DNA of 20,755 nt, from contig JALNXG010000062.1 in NCBI GenBank assembly GCA_023230485.1, positions 1 through 20,755 of the forward strand. The letters are read 5' to 3'. The translations under genes and the position numbers were made by a program. Positions 7,615 through 17,500 of the stretch are shown in pieces. The notes below the pieces were generated by a model. That model ran no database searches. It was not told where the DNA came from and was given only the letters and a program-made list of their open reading frames with translations. Source of the stretch: Melioribacteraceae bacterium. GTDB lineage: Bacteria; Bacteroidota; Ignavibacteria; Ignavibacteriales; Melioribacteraceae. The first letter of the stretch is position 1. Every line of letters starts with the position of its first letter.

Positions 7615-7625
7615 ATCTTGAGGGC

Positions 7626-7664
7626 GCCCTGCCGGGATTAACATCCTGGTGGGGCATTTATTTT
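7626..7664 (+). terminator. Strong hairpin with T-rich tail, probable terminator after the DUF932-like gene
   Basis: A 13-bp stem (GCCCTGCCGGGAT at 7626-7638 with ATCCTGGTGGGGC at 7643-7655, three G-U pairs) closed by the tetraloop TAAC, then ATTTATTTT. It lies about 100 bp after the stop codon of the DUF932-like gene and 50 bp before the metalloprotease-like gene. The downstream tract is imperfect. A conserved structured element or small RNA is the alternative. Confidence 0.55.
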
Positions 7665-7706
7665 GTCAAAGCTGTATATTTATTTTTTATTAATCCGAAG
7701 ACATTC

Positions 7707-8264
7707 TTGATAATCGATCTACCCGAAATAGGAAAAACTGAATTTAGAAAGAATAAGCGTGCGAAGCATCTAAAGCTTTCGTATCGCCCTTTCGAGCATC
7801 TCGTTGTAACTGTCCCATATTTTATGTCGATAAAAAATGCAGCTTCTTATATAGACTCCAATCAGGATAGAGTGATTAAATTTCTCGCTAAGATAAAAAA
7901 AATAGAAAAAGATAAAACTCCCGTTAGCGATGAATTAATAAAGCTAATGCGGAAAGAAGCAAAAGAATACTTGCCTTCGCGTGTGAGGGAACTAGCCTCC
8001 ACCAATAATTTGGTAGTAAATGAAATCCACCTAAAAAATCACAAAACGAAATGGGGCAGTTGCTCCTCAAAAAACAATATCAATCTTAATATTAATTTGA
8101 TCCGTCTGCCAAATCGATTAATAGATTATATAATTATGCACGAACTTGCTCACACGGTTCACCATAATCATTCCTCAGAATACTGGAAGTTTTTAGAAAA
8201 AATTCTCCCCGGTGCTAAAGCACTTGATAAAGAAATGAAAGGATATCGTGTCGGAGTTTACTGA
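7707..8264 (+). CDS. YgjP/DUF45-family zinc metalloprotease-like protein
   Basis: 185 aa, cytoplasmic, no signal peptide. The N-terminal half (about 1-70) is the beta-rich YgjP region with the pattern FRKNKRAKHLKLSYRPFEHL. WGSCSSKNNINLN (about 118-130) is the family signature preceding the zinc site. The site is HELAH (His145, Glu146, His149) followed by NHSSEYW, where His155 is the likely third zinc ligand. Such proteins are predicted metal-dependent hydrolases of the SprT/M48-like group, and their substrates are not established. It is somewhat shorter than the usual 220-240 aa. The only reasonable start is TTG at 7707 with a weak GAAG upstream; no ATG precedes the conserved region. It stands alone between two intergenic regions, with no obvious functional link to the CRISPR genes. 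Confidence 0.85.
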   Translation: MIIDLPEIGKTEFRKNKRAKHLKLSYRPFEHLVVTVPYFMSIKNAASYIDSNQDRVIKFLAKIKKIEKDKTPVSDELIKLMRKEAKEYLPSRVRELASTNNLVVNEIHLKNHKTKWGSCSSKNNINLNINLIRLPNRLIDYIIMHELAHTVHHNHSSEYWKFLEKILPGAKALDKEMKGYRVGVY

Positions 8265-8346
8265 TTTTTTGTCGATTTTTATTACAATAATTAAAATATT
8301 TTTTTATATTTAACCGATAATTGTCGAAAATAGATAGGCAATATAA

Positions 8347-8490
8347 ATGAGGGCGCAATTCTCAAGTAAGCATATCAGAACTACAAAAAGTGTTTCACAT
8401 CTCTTTATCCGAGTGTGGCTTCTCCATGCAATAAAATCAATATTATCAGCGCCCTACCAAAAATTCGTATTCGAGTTTACTAATAAATAA
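8347..8490 (+). CDS. Possible small protein of 47 aa, unrecognised
   Basis: An ATG-started frame of 47 codons with a TAA stop, in the 273-bp spacer before the first large secreted protein gene. The product is basic with a hydrophobic centre (VSHLFIRVWLLHAIKSIL) that could form an amphipathic or membrane helix. The upstream AGG is 8 nt from the ATG, a weak ribosome site. It matches nothing I know. It could equally be chance, or a structured leader RNA, since AGGGCGC right after the ATG is mirrored by GCGCCCT near the end. Confidence 0.25.
   Translation: MRAQFSSKHIRTTKSVSHLFIRVWLLHAIKSILSAPYQKFVFEFTNK
8350..8455. repeat. Long-range inverted repeat upstream of the secreted-protein operon
   Basis: AGGGCGC (8350-8356) and GCGCCCT (8449-8455) are perfectly complementary and enclose 92 bp. 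They are GC-rich islands in AT-rich DNA, 83-188 bp before the next start codon. They could close a structured 5' leader. I recognise no riboswitch class within. Confidence 0.35.
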
Positions 8491-8537
8491 AAGTAATTAT
8501 AGAAATAATTTTTTTATTACATAAATAGGGTGCAGCC

Positions 8538-11500
8538 ATGAAAAAGATTTTCTTTTTTCTAATTCTATTTCTCTCCATTTCATTAAATGCCCAATGGGTT
8601 TTCCAGAATTGCGATAATTCAGTGGCTAATAATTTCTGGGATATGAGTTCCATGTGGTCAAATGGAGTGGGAGCATTTTTGGATGTTTCTGATAACACGG
8701 CATTTTTTGAAGGTACAGGCTCAACAAAAATTGATTACAATATAGTTGCTGGCGAGAGTTGGGGCGGATATGTGTCCCGACAAACAACTCAAAACCAAGA
8801 ATATTATGATTTCTCTGCCGGAGAATTTATTTCATTCCAATTCAAAATTCTTACTCCACTTTCGATTTCGCAAACCGGAGAATTTTATATGGAGTTTAAG
8901 CTTCTTGATTATGATAATAATAACAACTATGATATTTGGCTGCAAAGAGTACCAATTGATTTAACAGATGCATCTAATAATTGGATTAATATAAAAATTC
9001 CATTGATACAGAGTAACGATTCACAAACCGGATTTATTAATCAATTTGCATTTAATAATGGCATTATGGAACTCGATAGAATTAAAAACTTCGAATGGGC
9101 TTTTGTTTTTACTACTGCCGGTGGCGGAACTCCTAATCCAACTGGGTCCGGTTCTATTTTAGTGGATAGATGGGAATTAACAGGTAACAAATATCCTCCT
9201 TTGAATACATTCGACAACACAACAGTAAATTTCTATAACATAGATGATATGAATTGGGCAGGTGAAGCAGATAAAAGTTCTATATTATTAACTGATAATT
9301 TAAATGATAAGATCGAGGGTGATGCATCTTTAAAAATGGATTATACTGTAAATGCTTCGCAGGATTGGGGTGGCTATGTAAGTATTTATAAAGATATTAT
9401 TAAGCCAAATGGTTTTGAAAATAGAAGCAGTTTAGTAATTTATATCAAAAACGAACTCCCTCACTCCTCCCCTAATATCACACGCTTAGATTTGAATTTT
9501 TATATTGTTGAGGATAATACAGGTGTTGATGAAACTTGGAGAATAAGATTACCGATAAATCTTTCTCAAGTGTCCGGTTGGACCAGATATGTACTTCCAC
9601 TTAAACAGGGTCTGGTAACTGCTCCTATGGGCACATATATATTGCCTACAGATGGGTTTGCTCAATATTTTGGCGGAGAGCAGGGGGATAATATATTTAA
9701 TTTTGATCACATAAAAAGTTATGGAATTGAAGTAGCTGCTGCAGGGACAAGTGCCGGACCTTTAGGCGAAAAATTCACAGGGACAATTCTTTTTGATCTC
9801 CTTCAGCAGGGTGGAAATGATACAGATAATGAAGCTCCTGAAGCTCCGAGTAATTTTACAGTTACTTCGGGAACATATAATAATACTTTCAATTGGTCTG
9901 ACGTTACTAATGAAGGTGCCGGCGAAAAATATTTAATTTATGGATGCAACAATCCTTTTACTGATATAACTGAGCCGGGAGTGGAACTTATTGGCTTTTA
10001 TTATGAAAATGTCGGTAACGGAATCCACTACTTACGTTCTCCAAAAGTTGATGCAAATGTTACTAATTATTATGGAATAAGATCTGTTGATCTTGCGAAT
10101 AATATTGGGCCATTTGCATTTGCTAGTCCTGTAACTAATATGGCGAAAGGTATTGGAGTTATTTCTCTTAACCCACCTGTTAATTTTAATGCTGATGGAG
10201 ATCTAAGTGAATGGAATAATTATCAACCGATAGAGATTAAGCTTAGTAATCAAACGGGATTTATCGGACCAAATTATAATGTAGGAAATGATGCGGATCT
10301 ATCGGCATTAGCTCGTATCGCTATGGATAATAAATATCTTTATGTGGCTTTCGATGTTAATGATGACAATGTTATTTCAAATGGACCTGTACCATCATAT
10401 ATAAACGATTCGCCAGAATTATTAATCGGACTCTATGATTTAATCGGTGTGCAGCATAATTCATTTCAAAGAGGTGATTATCCTGATTATCATCTTAGAT
10501 TTAATCAATTTGCTTTAAGTAGTGATAATTCTACAATGGTTGTTAATAATTTACTCCTACCTGGACTAAATTATGGTTGGTTCGAAAAATTCCCATCTGG
10601 AGGGTATATTGTCGAAGCAAAAATCCCACTTGCAGATTTGGCGCAAATGAGAGATAATTATGGCGAACAAACCGATAAGACTTTTATACCATTGCCGGGA
10701 ATGAAAATCCCTTTGGATATTAACCTAAATGATCAGGATGTGCCCGGCAGCAGAGAAGGACTTTTATATTTTTCAAATATGAATGAAGATAACTCGTGGA
10801 ATGACCCACAGAGATGGGGGAATACATGGACAGATACAAAATATCTTATGTTAGTTGCACCAAGAGAGATTAGTGTTTTTAATCCTACGGAAGTTATTCC
10901 TCTTCAATGGAATTATGCAGGTCTAACTAATGTCAAAATTGAATTTAGTAGTGATGGAAGCAATTATACTTTAGTGGAAGCTTCAGTTCCTGCAAATCAA
11001 ACCTATAATTGGACGGTTCCAAATGTGGAAAGCAATAATTGTTTTTTAAGAATTACTGATGTAGATAATCTTTTTTATACTTCTAAGAATCCTGATCCAT
11101 TTACAATTACAATAGCTAATTATACTCTTGAACAAGAGGATAATAATGGATTTAGTAAGGCAAACCAAACACAATTAGGGAACATTATTTCGGGGGAATT
11201 AATAGATGGGGACGATACTGATTTCTTTAGATTTTCCGGAAATGAAGGAGATCTAATAGATATTGATGCATATGCTAATAATTCTACTTTGTTTGGTATG
11301 GTCTTCTTATTTGATGCTAATAAAAATCAAATAGCCGGCTCTCAAAATTATATGGAAGATCATTTAAGACAAAGAATTGTTTTTACTTTGCCGGAGACCG
11401 GAGAATATTATATAAGATATTCTACCGTTTGGAACTATAATTACGATATTAATAGTTCTATTAAAGACAAAAGTGAGGCAACTGTTACTGATGCACTTTT

Positions 11501-14500
11501 TAGAGGTGCTTATAAAATAGCACTAAAGTTGTGGCAGGTTTCAGAACCCCAATTAAGTTGGAGTGTTAGGAATTCTGATTTATTTAGTAATGACTGTAGA
11601 ATTGAAATCGAAGCAGCCTCCAACGGCAATCCTATTACCCTTAAGTACGCATATTCAACAGATTTTTCTTATTCAAATTCTATACCTGACCAAAATTTTC
11701 CAGCGGCTACATGGAATTATTGGGCAACATCAGATAAAATTTATGGTTTAACTCCTAATACGCTTTATAATGTTAGAGTTACTTTAGAAAGTACTTATGG
11801 TACAATAGAATCGTTCGGTCAGTTTACAACTCCACCAACTTCTCAAACTTTTGTAAAGAAAGCTAATTTAGGCGGGTTCTTAAATGATATTGAATTTTCA
11901 GGAACCGTTGCCTATGCAGTAGGTTCTGGAATTTTCAGGTCTTACGACAATGGTAGTAATTGGTCGGAAGTAAATGCAATCCCATTTTTTAGAGAGATAT
12001 ATTCTGTTGAAGGTGTCGGCACTTCTGAAATTGCTACCTTTGGTAATCATATAATCGTAAAATCGATGGATGGAGGTGCTACATGGGGATACGAAGAGTT
12101 TCCTTCCAATAATTGGCGTGATATTGATTTCATCGATTTTAATAATGGATTCTTTTGCGGTGATGGTGAAATTATTCGTTCAACTGATAATGGAGCAAAT
12201 GGAACTAATATCTATACCGGCGATATTAATTTCAACCGTATAATTATGCATGATGTAAATACTGTTTATGCCGTAGGTGATCAAGGTGCCATTTTTAAGA
12301 CTACCGATGCAGGGAACAATTACTCGATAACATTTCACAACTACAAAGGTTGGCAGCTTTATGGTATCGATTTCTTCGATTATAATAATGGTGTTGCTGT
12401 TGGCGAGAATGGAAATTTGCTTACAACTACCGATGGCGGCGAAACCTGGAATCAGCATTATGAATTTAATGAAACTTTATATGATGTAAAAATGGTTTCG
12501 GCTACTGAATTTTATATTGTTGGTAATAATGGTCTAATAATTCATTCAACCGATGGTGGAAATAACTTTGATATAATTGAAAGCGGCACAAGAAATAGAT
12601 TAAAAAGAATAGCTATTAATAATGGTAGAATGTGGATATGCGGCGATTGGGGTACCGTACTTGGTCCAAAGGGTGAACCTTGTGATGTAAAATTTGTTAT
12701 AGATATGAGAATTCAACATCTCGAAGGCAAGTTCGATCCGGCAACTGATAATGTTTCAATTCGTGGTTCTTTTAATGGTTGGAGTGAATCACCTATGACC
12801 GATCCTAATCATACCGGATTATACTCTACAACTTTATCGTTATTCAATAATACTAATTACGAGTATAAATTTTTTACTAGTTCGCAAACCGCACTTAATG
12901 GTGGATGGGAAAGGAATGTTGGTGAAGGTGGACCCACTGAAAATAGAGTTCTATCAATAGCGGACGAAACGCAATTGAATTTACAACCGGATTGGTTTGA
13001 TAAAAAGGCACCTGAACTCACATGGTACTCAACATTAAGAGTAGAAGATGGTACAGATCTTTTTTCCGGATTCTTCGGCACTCATCCGAATGCAACTGAT
13101 GGCATAGACCAGAATATTTTTGAATCTTCACTTCAATCTAATCCTCAAGCAGGGGCAATTGATCTTCGCTTTGCCATTCCGGGCGGAAGTGATCATTCAG
13201 TCCGTGATTTCAGAAATGATTCCAACGATTATATTGAATGGATAATTAATTTCCAAAGAGGAAGCGGAACCGACCCGATAAAACTAAGATGGAACCCGAA
13301 CGAATTTCCCGCTGATATTTATATCGTTATTTCTGATCCGGCAGGAACTGCATTTGCTCTTAATATGATGGATAATGATTTTATTGAAATTACTGATCCG
13401 GGTATTACATCAGTAAAAATCGTCTCGAAAAAAATTGAGACAAAACAATCTGAGCTTAACTCGGGTTGGAACTTAGTTTCAGTACCTGTTACAAATTTGA
13501 TTATGTCGCCTGCATCAATTTTTCCAAATAGCGTTTCATCAGTTTGGGGATTTAACGGAGCTTACTATGCAGAATCTCAATTACAAACCGGAAAAGGTTA
13601 TTGGGAAAAAAATAGTATTGATGAAACACTTGATATTTCGGGAATTAAACCGGAATCCTTTATTATAAATCTTGTACAAGGCTGGAATCTTATTGGCGTA
13701 TTTGATCGCGATGCTATAATCACATCAATCACTACCACCCCTATTAATATTATCTCATCTTCCTTCTTTGGATATAATAATGGTTACTTCGTTCCATTCA
13801 AATTGGGATTCGGAAAAGGTTTCTGGGTACAAGCCTCTGCTGCGGGTACGATCGATCTTTCTCCATTTAAGAGTTCTTCTATTAGTAAAGAGAATTTTAT
13901 TTCTTCTCAATATGCCTCTGCCCCGGAGATAAATTCTAATTGGGGAAGAATTATAATATCAGATTCTGAAGGCAGGCAGGGAGTTCTTTATGATTCTGAC
14001 AAGGAGAAAGCAAATCTTAATTTATATGAATTGCCTCCGATACCTCCTAGCGGAATTTTTGATATCCGTTACGAATCGAACCGCTATGTTGAAAATCTTA
14101 GCAGCACTATGACTATTAAAATTAATTCGGATAAATACCCAATCAAAATAAAACCGGAAGGAATTGATTTAATGATTGATGGAATGGTTGTTAAAAAGGG
14201 AACTGAGATTTCTATCAATAAAGAGATGCCCGGAATAATAAATGTTTCGCGTGTTGAAATACCCATTAGTTTTATTTTGATGCAGAATTATCCTAATCCT
14301 TTTAATCCATCTACAATAATACGATTCGGACTACCTGAGCAGACGAATGTTCATCTTGAGATTTTTAACGTTCTTGGCGAAAGAGTTGATGAATTAATAA
14401 ATAAAGAGATGGAACCGGGATTCCATGAAATTACTTGGAATGCTAAGTCTTTACCGAGTGGAATTTATATATACTCAATTAGGACTTCGCAATTTAATGA

Positions 14501-14528
14501 TGTTAAAAAAATGATGTTTATAAAATAA
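8538..14528 (+). CDS. Giant secreted multidomain protein with carbohydrate-binding-like and YCF48-like modules and a T9SS sorting domain
   Basis: 1996 aa, exported by Sec (signal peptide 1-19, MKKIFFFLILFLSISLNAQ). It is probably then moved across the outer membrane by the type IX secretion system. Approximate modules: two tandem beta-sandwich, CBM-like repeats at 21-218 and 223-425 (each with GESWGGYVS or SQDWGGYVS-like strands); fibronectin III-like at 431-534; CBM9/DOMON-like at 537-773 (NADGDLSEWNN...DNKYLYVAFDVNDDNV); Ig-like at about 776-860; pre-peptidase C-like at 861-965 (GDDTDFFRFSGNEGD); a second fibronectin III-like; YCF48/BNR-like propeller at 1101-1381 (TTDGGETW, STDGGNNF); a CBM20/48-like sandwich at 1383-1488 (VSIRGSFNGWSE); two GWNLVSVPV/GKGYWE units at 1642-1774; and a C-terminal sorting domain at 1917-1996 with NYPNPFNPSTIIRFGLP. 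No catalytic domain was seen, so adhesion or polysaccharide binding is likely. It leads a three-gene operon. Confidence 0.88.
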   Translation: MKKIFFFLILFLSISLNAQWVFQNCDNSVANNFWDMSSMWSNGVGAFLDVSDNTAFFEGTGSTKIDYNIVAGESWGGYVSRQTTQNQEYYDFSAGEFISFQFKILTPLSISQTGEFYMEFKLLDYDNNNNYDIWLQRVPIDLTDASNNWINIKIPLIQSNDSQTGFINQFAFNNGIMELDRIKNFEWAFVFTTAGGGTPNPTGSGSILVDRWELTGNKYPPLNTFDNTTVNFYNIDDMNWAGEADKSSILLTDNLNDKIEGDASLKMDYTVNASQDWGGYVSIYKDIIKPNGFENRSSLVIYIKNELPHSSPNITRLDLNFYIVEDNTGVDETWRIRLPINLSQVSGWTRYVLPLKQGLVTAPMGTYILPTDGFAQYFGGEQGDNIFNFDHIKSYGIEVAAAGTSAGPLGEKFTGTILFDLLQQGGNDTDNEAPEAPSNFTVTSGTYNNTFNWSDVTNEGAGEKYLIYGCNNPFTDITEPGVELIGFYYENVGNGIHYLRSPKVDANVTNYYGIRSVDLANNIGPFAFASPVTNMAKGIGVISLNPPVNFNADGDLSEWNNYQPIEIKLSNQTGFIGPNYNVGNDADLSALARIAMDNKYLYVAFDVNDDNVISNGPVPSYINDSPELLIGLYDLIGVQHNSFQRGDYPDYHLRFNQFALSSDNSTMVVNNLLLPGLNYGWFEKFPSGGYIVEAKIPLADLAQMRDNYGEQTDKTFIPLPGMKIPLDINLNDQDVPGSREGLLYFSNMNEDNSWNDPQRWGNTWTDTKYLMLVAPREISVFNPTEVIPLQWNYAGLTNVKIEFSSDGSNYTLVEASVPANQTYNWTVPNVESNNCFLRITDVDNLFYTSKNPDPFTITIANYTLEQEDNNGFSKANQTQLGNIISGELIDGDDTDFFRFSGNEGDLIDIDAYANNSTLFGMVFLFDANKNQIAGSQNYMEDHLRQRIVFTLPETGEYYIRYSTVWNYNYDINSSIKDKSEATVTDALFRGAYKIALKLWQVSEPQLSWSVRNSDLFSNDCRIEIEAASNGNPITLKYAYSTDFSYSNSIPDQNFPAATWNYWATSDKIYGLTPNTLYNVRVTLESTYGTIESFGQFTTPPTSQTFVKKANLGGFLNDIEFSGTVAYAVGSGIFRSYDNGSNWSEVNAIPFFREIYSVEGVGTSEIATFGNHIIVKSMDGGATWGYEEFPSNNWRDIDFIDFNNGFFCGDGEIIRSTDNGANGTNIYTGDINFNRIIMHDVNTVYAVGDQGAIFKTTDAGNNYSITFHNYKGWQLYGIDFFDYNNGVAVGENGNLLTTTDGGETWNQHYEFNETLYDVKMVSATEFYIVGNNGLIIHSTDGGNNFDIIESGTRNRLKRIAINNGRMWICGDWGTVLGPKGEPCDVKFVIDMRIQHLEGKFDPATDNVSIRGSFNGWSESPMTDPNHTGLYSTTLSLFNNTNYEYKFFTSSQTALNGGWERNVGEGGPTENRVLSIADETQLNLQPDWFDKKAPELTWYSTLRVEDGTDLFSGFFGTHPNATDGIDQNIFESSLQSNPQAGAIDLRFAIPGGSDHSVRDFRNDSNDYIEWIINFQRGSGTDPIKLRWNPNEFPADIYIVISDPAGTAFALNMMDNDFIEITDPGITSVKIVSKKIETKQSELNSGWNLVSVPVTNLIMSPASIFPNSVSSVWGFNGAYYAESQLQTGKGYWEKNSIDETLDISGIKPESFIINLVQGWNLIGVFDRDAIITSITTTPINIISSSFFGYNNGYFVPFKLGFGKGFWVQASAAGTIDLSPFKSSSISKENFISSQYASAPEINSNWGRIIISDSEGRQGVLYDSDKEKANLNLYELPPIPPSGIFDIRYESNRYVENLSSTMTIKINSDKYPIKIKPEGIDLMIDGMVVKKGTEISINKEMPGIINVSRVEIPISFILMQNYPNPFNPSTIIRFGLPEQTNVHLEIFNVLGERVDELINKEMEPGFHEITWNAKSLPSGIYIYSIRTSQFNDVKKMMFIK

Positions 14529-14544
14529 AATGAGGCGCGCTAAA

Positions 14545-17500
14545 ATGAAACGGCTAATAATTAGCTTCATCTTTTTTCTTATTTCGTTCTCTTTAGTAAA
14601 TGCACAATTTGATAAAAGTGCATTCACTAAAAATTCATTAAAGAGAAACGATAAAAACTATAAATCTACTACCGCCACTAACGATTATAAGGATAATACT
14701 TATTTCAATATCAATAATATTAATACCTGGCACTTTAATAATAATATTACGGATAATAATGGCGGATTCCATTTCCCTAATTATGTTGGAAGTCCGGTAG
14801 CAATCTATCAATCAGGATTTATATGGGGTGGTAAGATTGATGGCAATATCCATGTCGGTGGTTCTGCCTATTTAACCGGATTACAACCCGGTAAAATAAA
14901 AGACGATGGAACCCCTGAAGACCCTTATTTAGAAGTAAATAGAATCTGGAGGGTTAGACCCGATTACCGTACCGGAGACCTTAGCAAAGAATTACAAAGC
15001 GGTGAAGGCACACCTGAAGAGATTAGAGCCGAATATCAATACTGTTGGGAAAATTGGCCAGTTGATCGCGGAGCTCCATTTCAGGATATGAATGGCAATA
15101 ATACGTGGGAACCTCAGTTTGATATCCCGGGTGTCCCGTATGCTTCTCAAACTATTTGGTATGTAGCGAATGATCTTAATTCCACTCTTACAAATCAGTT
15201 GTATGGTTCTGCTCCTATGGGAATTGAACTCCAAGTAACAATTTGGGGCTTTGCCGATCAAACCGCACTAAATAATACTACATTCCGAAAATTCACTGTT
15301 ATAAATAAAAATCCGGATCACAAATCATTTACTGACCTATATTTTTCACTCTGGTCGGACCCTGATTTAGGAAATTCGGGGGATGATTATGTAGGATGCG
15401 ACCCAACTCTTAATCTTGGTTATGCTTATAATGGTGATGGATATGACGAAGGAGGATATAATGAATATCCACCTGCTATCGGATATAAACTACTTCAAGG
15501 ACCAATTGTATATAGTGCAGATGACAATGATCAAGGATTCTATAACGGTATGTGGCAACCTAATACTCTTAATGTACCAATGAATGCTTTTTATTTCTTT
15601 CTGAATAGTGTCCAGGGATTTAATGATCCTACTCAAGGAAATTATAATGGTACTGTTAGCTTTTATAATCTTTTGCAAGGAATAAATGGTGATGGTAATG
15701 CATTTATAGATCCAAATACATCACAGCCAACTTTATATCCATTAAGTGGTGATCCTTATTTAGGAACGGGATGGATTGAAGAGAATTCATTCCAACCGGG
15801 CGATAGAAGAATGGGTGTGCCAACAGGGCCAATAACATTTCATTGGGGAGAGCAGCAAGATATTGTCTATGCAATTATAGCCTCTGAGCCTGATCATATG
15901 TTTAGTTCCCCCTCAGTTATGGCTTTTAATAAAGCAAATGTAAATTCTGTTCAAAATCAAATGTCAGGCGAGGCATATCGATTAGTTATAAATAAATTAA
16001 AGAAAGATGCACAAACAGTTCAGAAATTTTATTATGATAATGTAATCCTAACTCTCGAAGGTCCTGGATTAATAGGAGATTTTGCGCCGGCTCAAATATT
16101 ATCACATTTCAAATCTCTCTCTAATGGAGAAACTGTTGCTTCATCAGAATGGTATTTTACATCAAGACCGAACGGAAGCAATGCAACACTTTCAAATTTC
16201 TCAGATGGAAGTGTTTCTTTGCAAACCGATATAGAAGGGTATTATACCATTACTCAAAAAGTAAACACAAGTCTTGGAAAGGAGGTTTTCGCTGAAATTA
16301 CTTTATTTGCCACGAGCAATAAATTCCCGCTTCCCGATTTTACATATGCACCAAATGAAGTAACGTGGGGCGATTACGTTTACTGTGATGCCAATCCTTC
16401 AACTGATCCTGATAATGATCCTCTTTCATTTTCATGGTATGCTCAAGCTTTAGAATCATTTACCTACGACAATAATAAATTATTTAAATTTATTCCCCAT
16501 TCAGTAGGTGAATTTGATATTAGTCTTACCGTAAAAGATCAATTCTATACTGAAAATATTATCAAACGAGTAAAAGTAAATCCACTAATGGATAATATCG
16601 AGAATGATTTTTCAGCGACTTTCCCTGAATGGCAAGGTGGAAGAAGGAGTACTTTTTTAAAGGATAATACTCTCTTTGCTGTTCCGGAAGGTGGCGATAA
16701 AATATTTGTTTATGAAATTACGGCGACTTCGGTTAATAAATTAAAAGAGATTCCTTTACCTGGTGCTCAAGGTATTGCCAATTACATAAATAATAAACTT
16801 TATGTGTGGGTTGATGCAAATGATATTTACGGATATTATTTTATGTCGGCAGGTCATCTCTCAATCTATGACGTTTCGGGCGATTGGGTTTTAACTCCTC
16901 TTAAAGAAAACTATAAAATCAGCGATGACGTAATGGTTATCCAATATTGGAGTAATGACTACGTCCTAATAAATGAATATGGAAATGTTTTTAAGGTTTA
17001 TAAAGTAGATCTTTTTACTGACCCTTCTAACCCACAGATTATTGCTTCCTATGATTTACCTAATGATAAAATTAGGACTAGGGCAGCAGTTGTCGGTGAT
17101 AAATATTGGTTGGGTAGACGAGATAATAATTATAATCATATCATTGATGTTTTTTCACTTTCTAATTTTTCATTATTAAAAACAATTTCTCTTGGGCAGG
17201 ATAATTCGATCTGGATAAATATTAATAATAGCAATCCCGATGTACTGGTAGTAGGTAAGAGCAATAATGTAGAGTTATTTAGAGTTAACCACGATTTATC
17301 TATAACGAATATTAAAAATCTTACAGTTTCTACTCCTTTTGAATTGCAAGACCCAAATCAATGGAATAATTTTGGTAATTATACCGCCTCATTTATATCA
17401 CCACGCATATTAGCAATAAATAAGTATGCCGGAACAGAATATCTTGATTTTGATACCGGGGCTCAAGTTGGTTTCCACTATGCTTCTTATTATTCAAATC

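Noticed and set aside
8488..8523. AT-rich inverted repeat (GTAAT...ATTAC) as a terminator or operator
   Set aside because: Short A/T-only arms are expected by chance in such AT-rich spacer DNA.
8265..8537. Known riboswitch class upstream of the first giant gene
   Set aside because: I looked for TPP, SAM, cobalamin and c-di-GMP core motifs and saw none. Only a single 7-bp long-range pairing supports structure.
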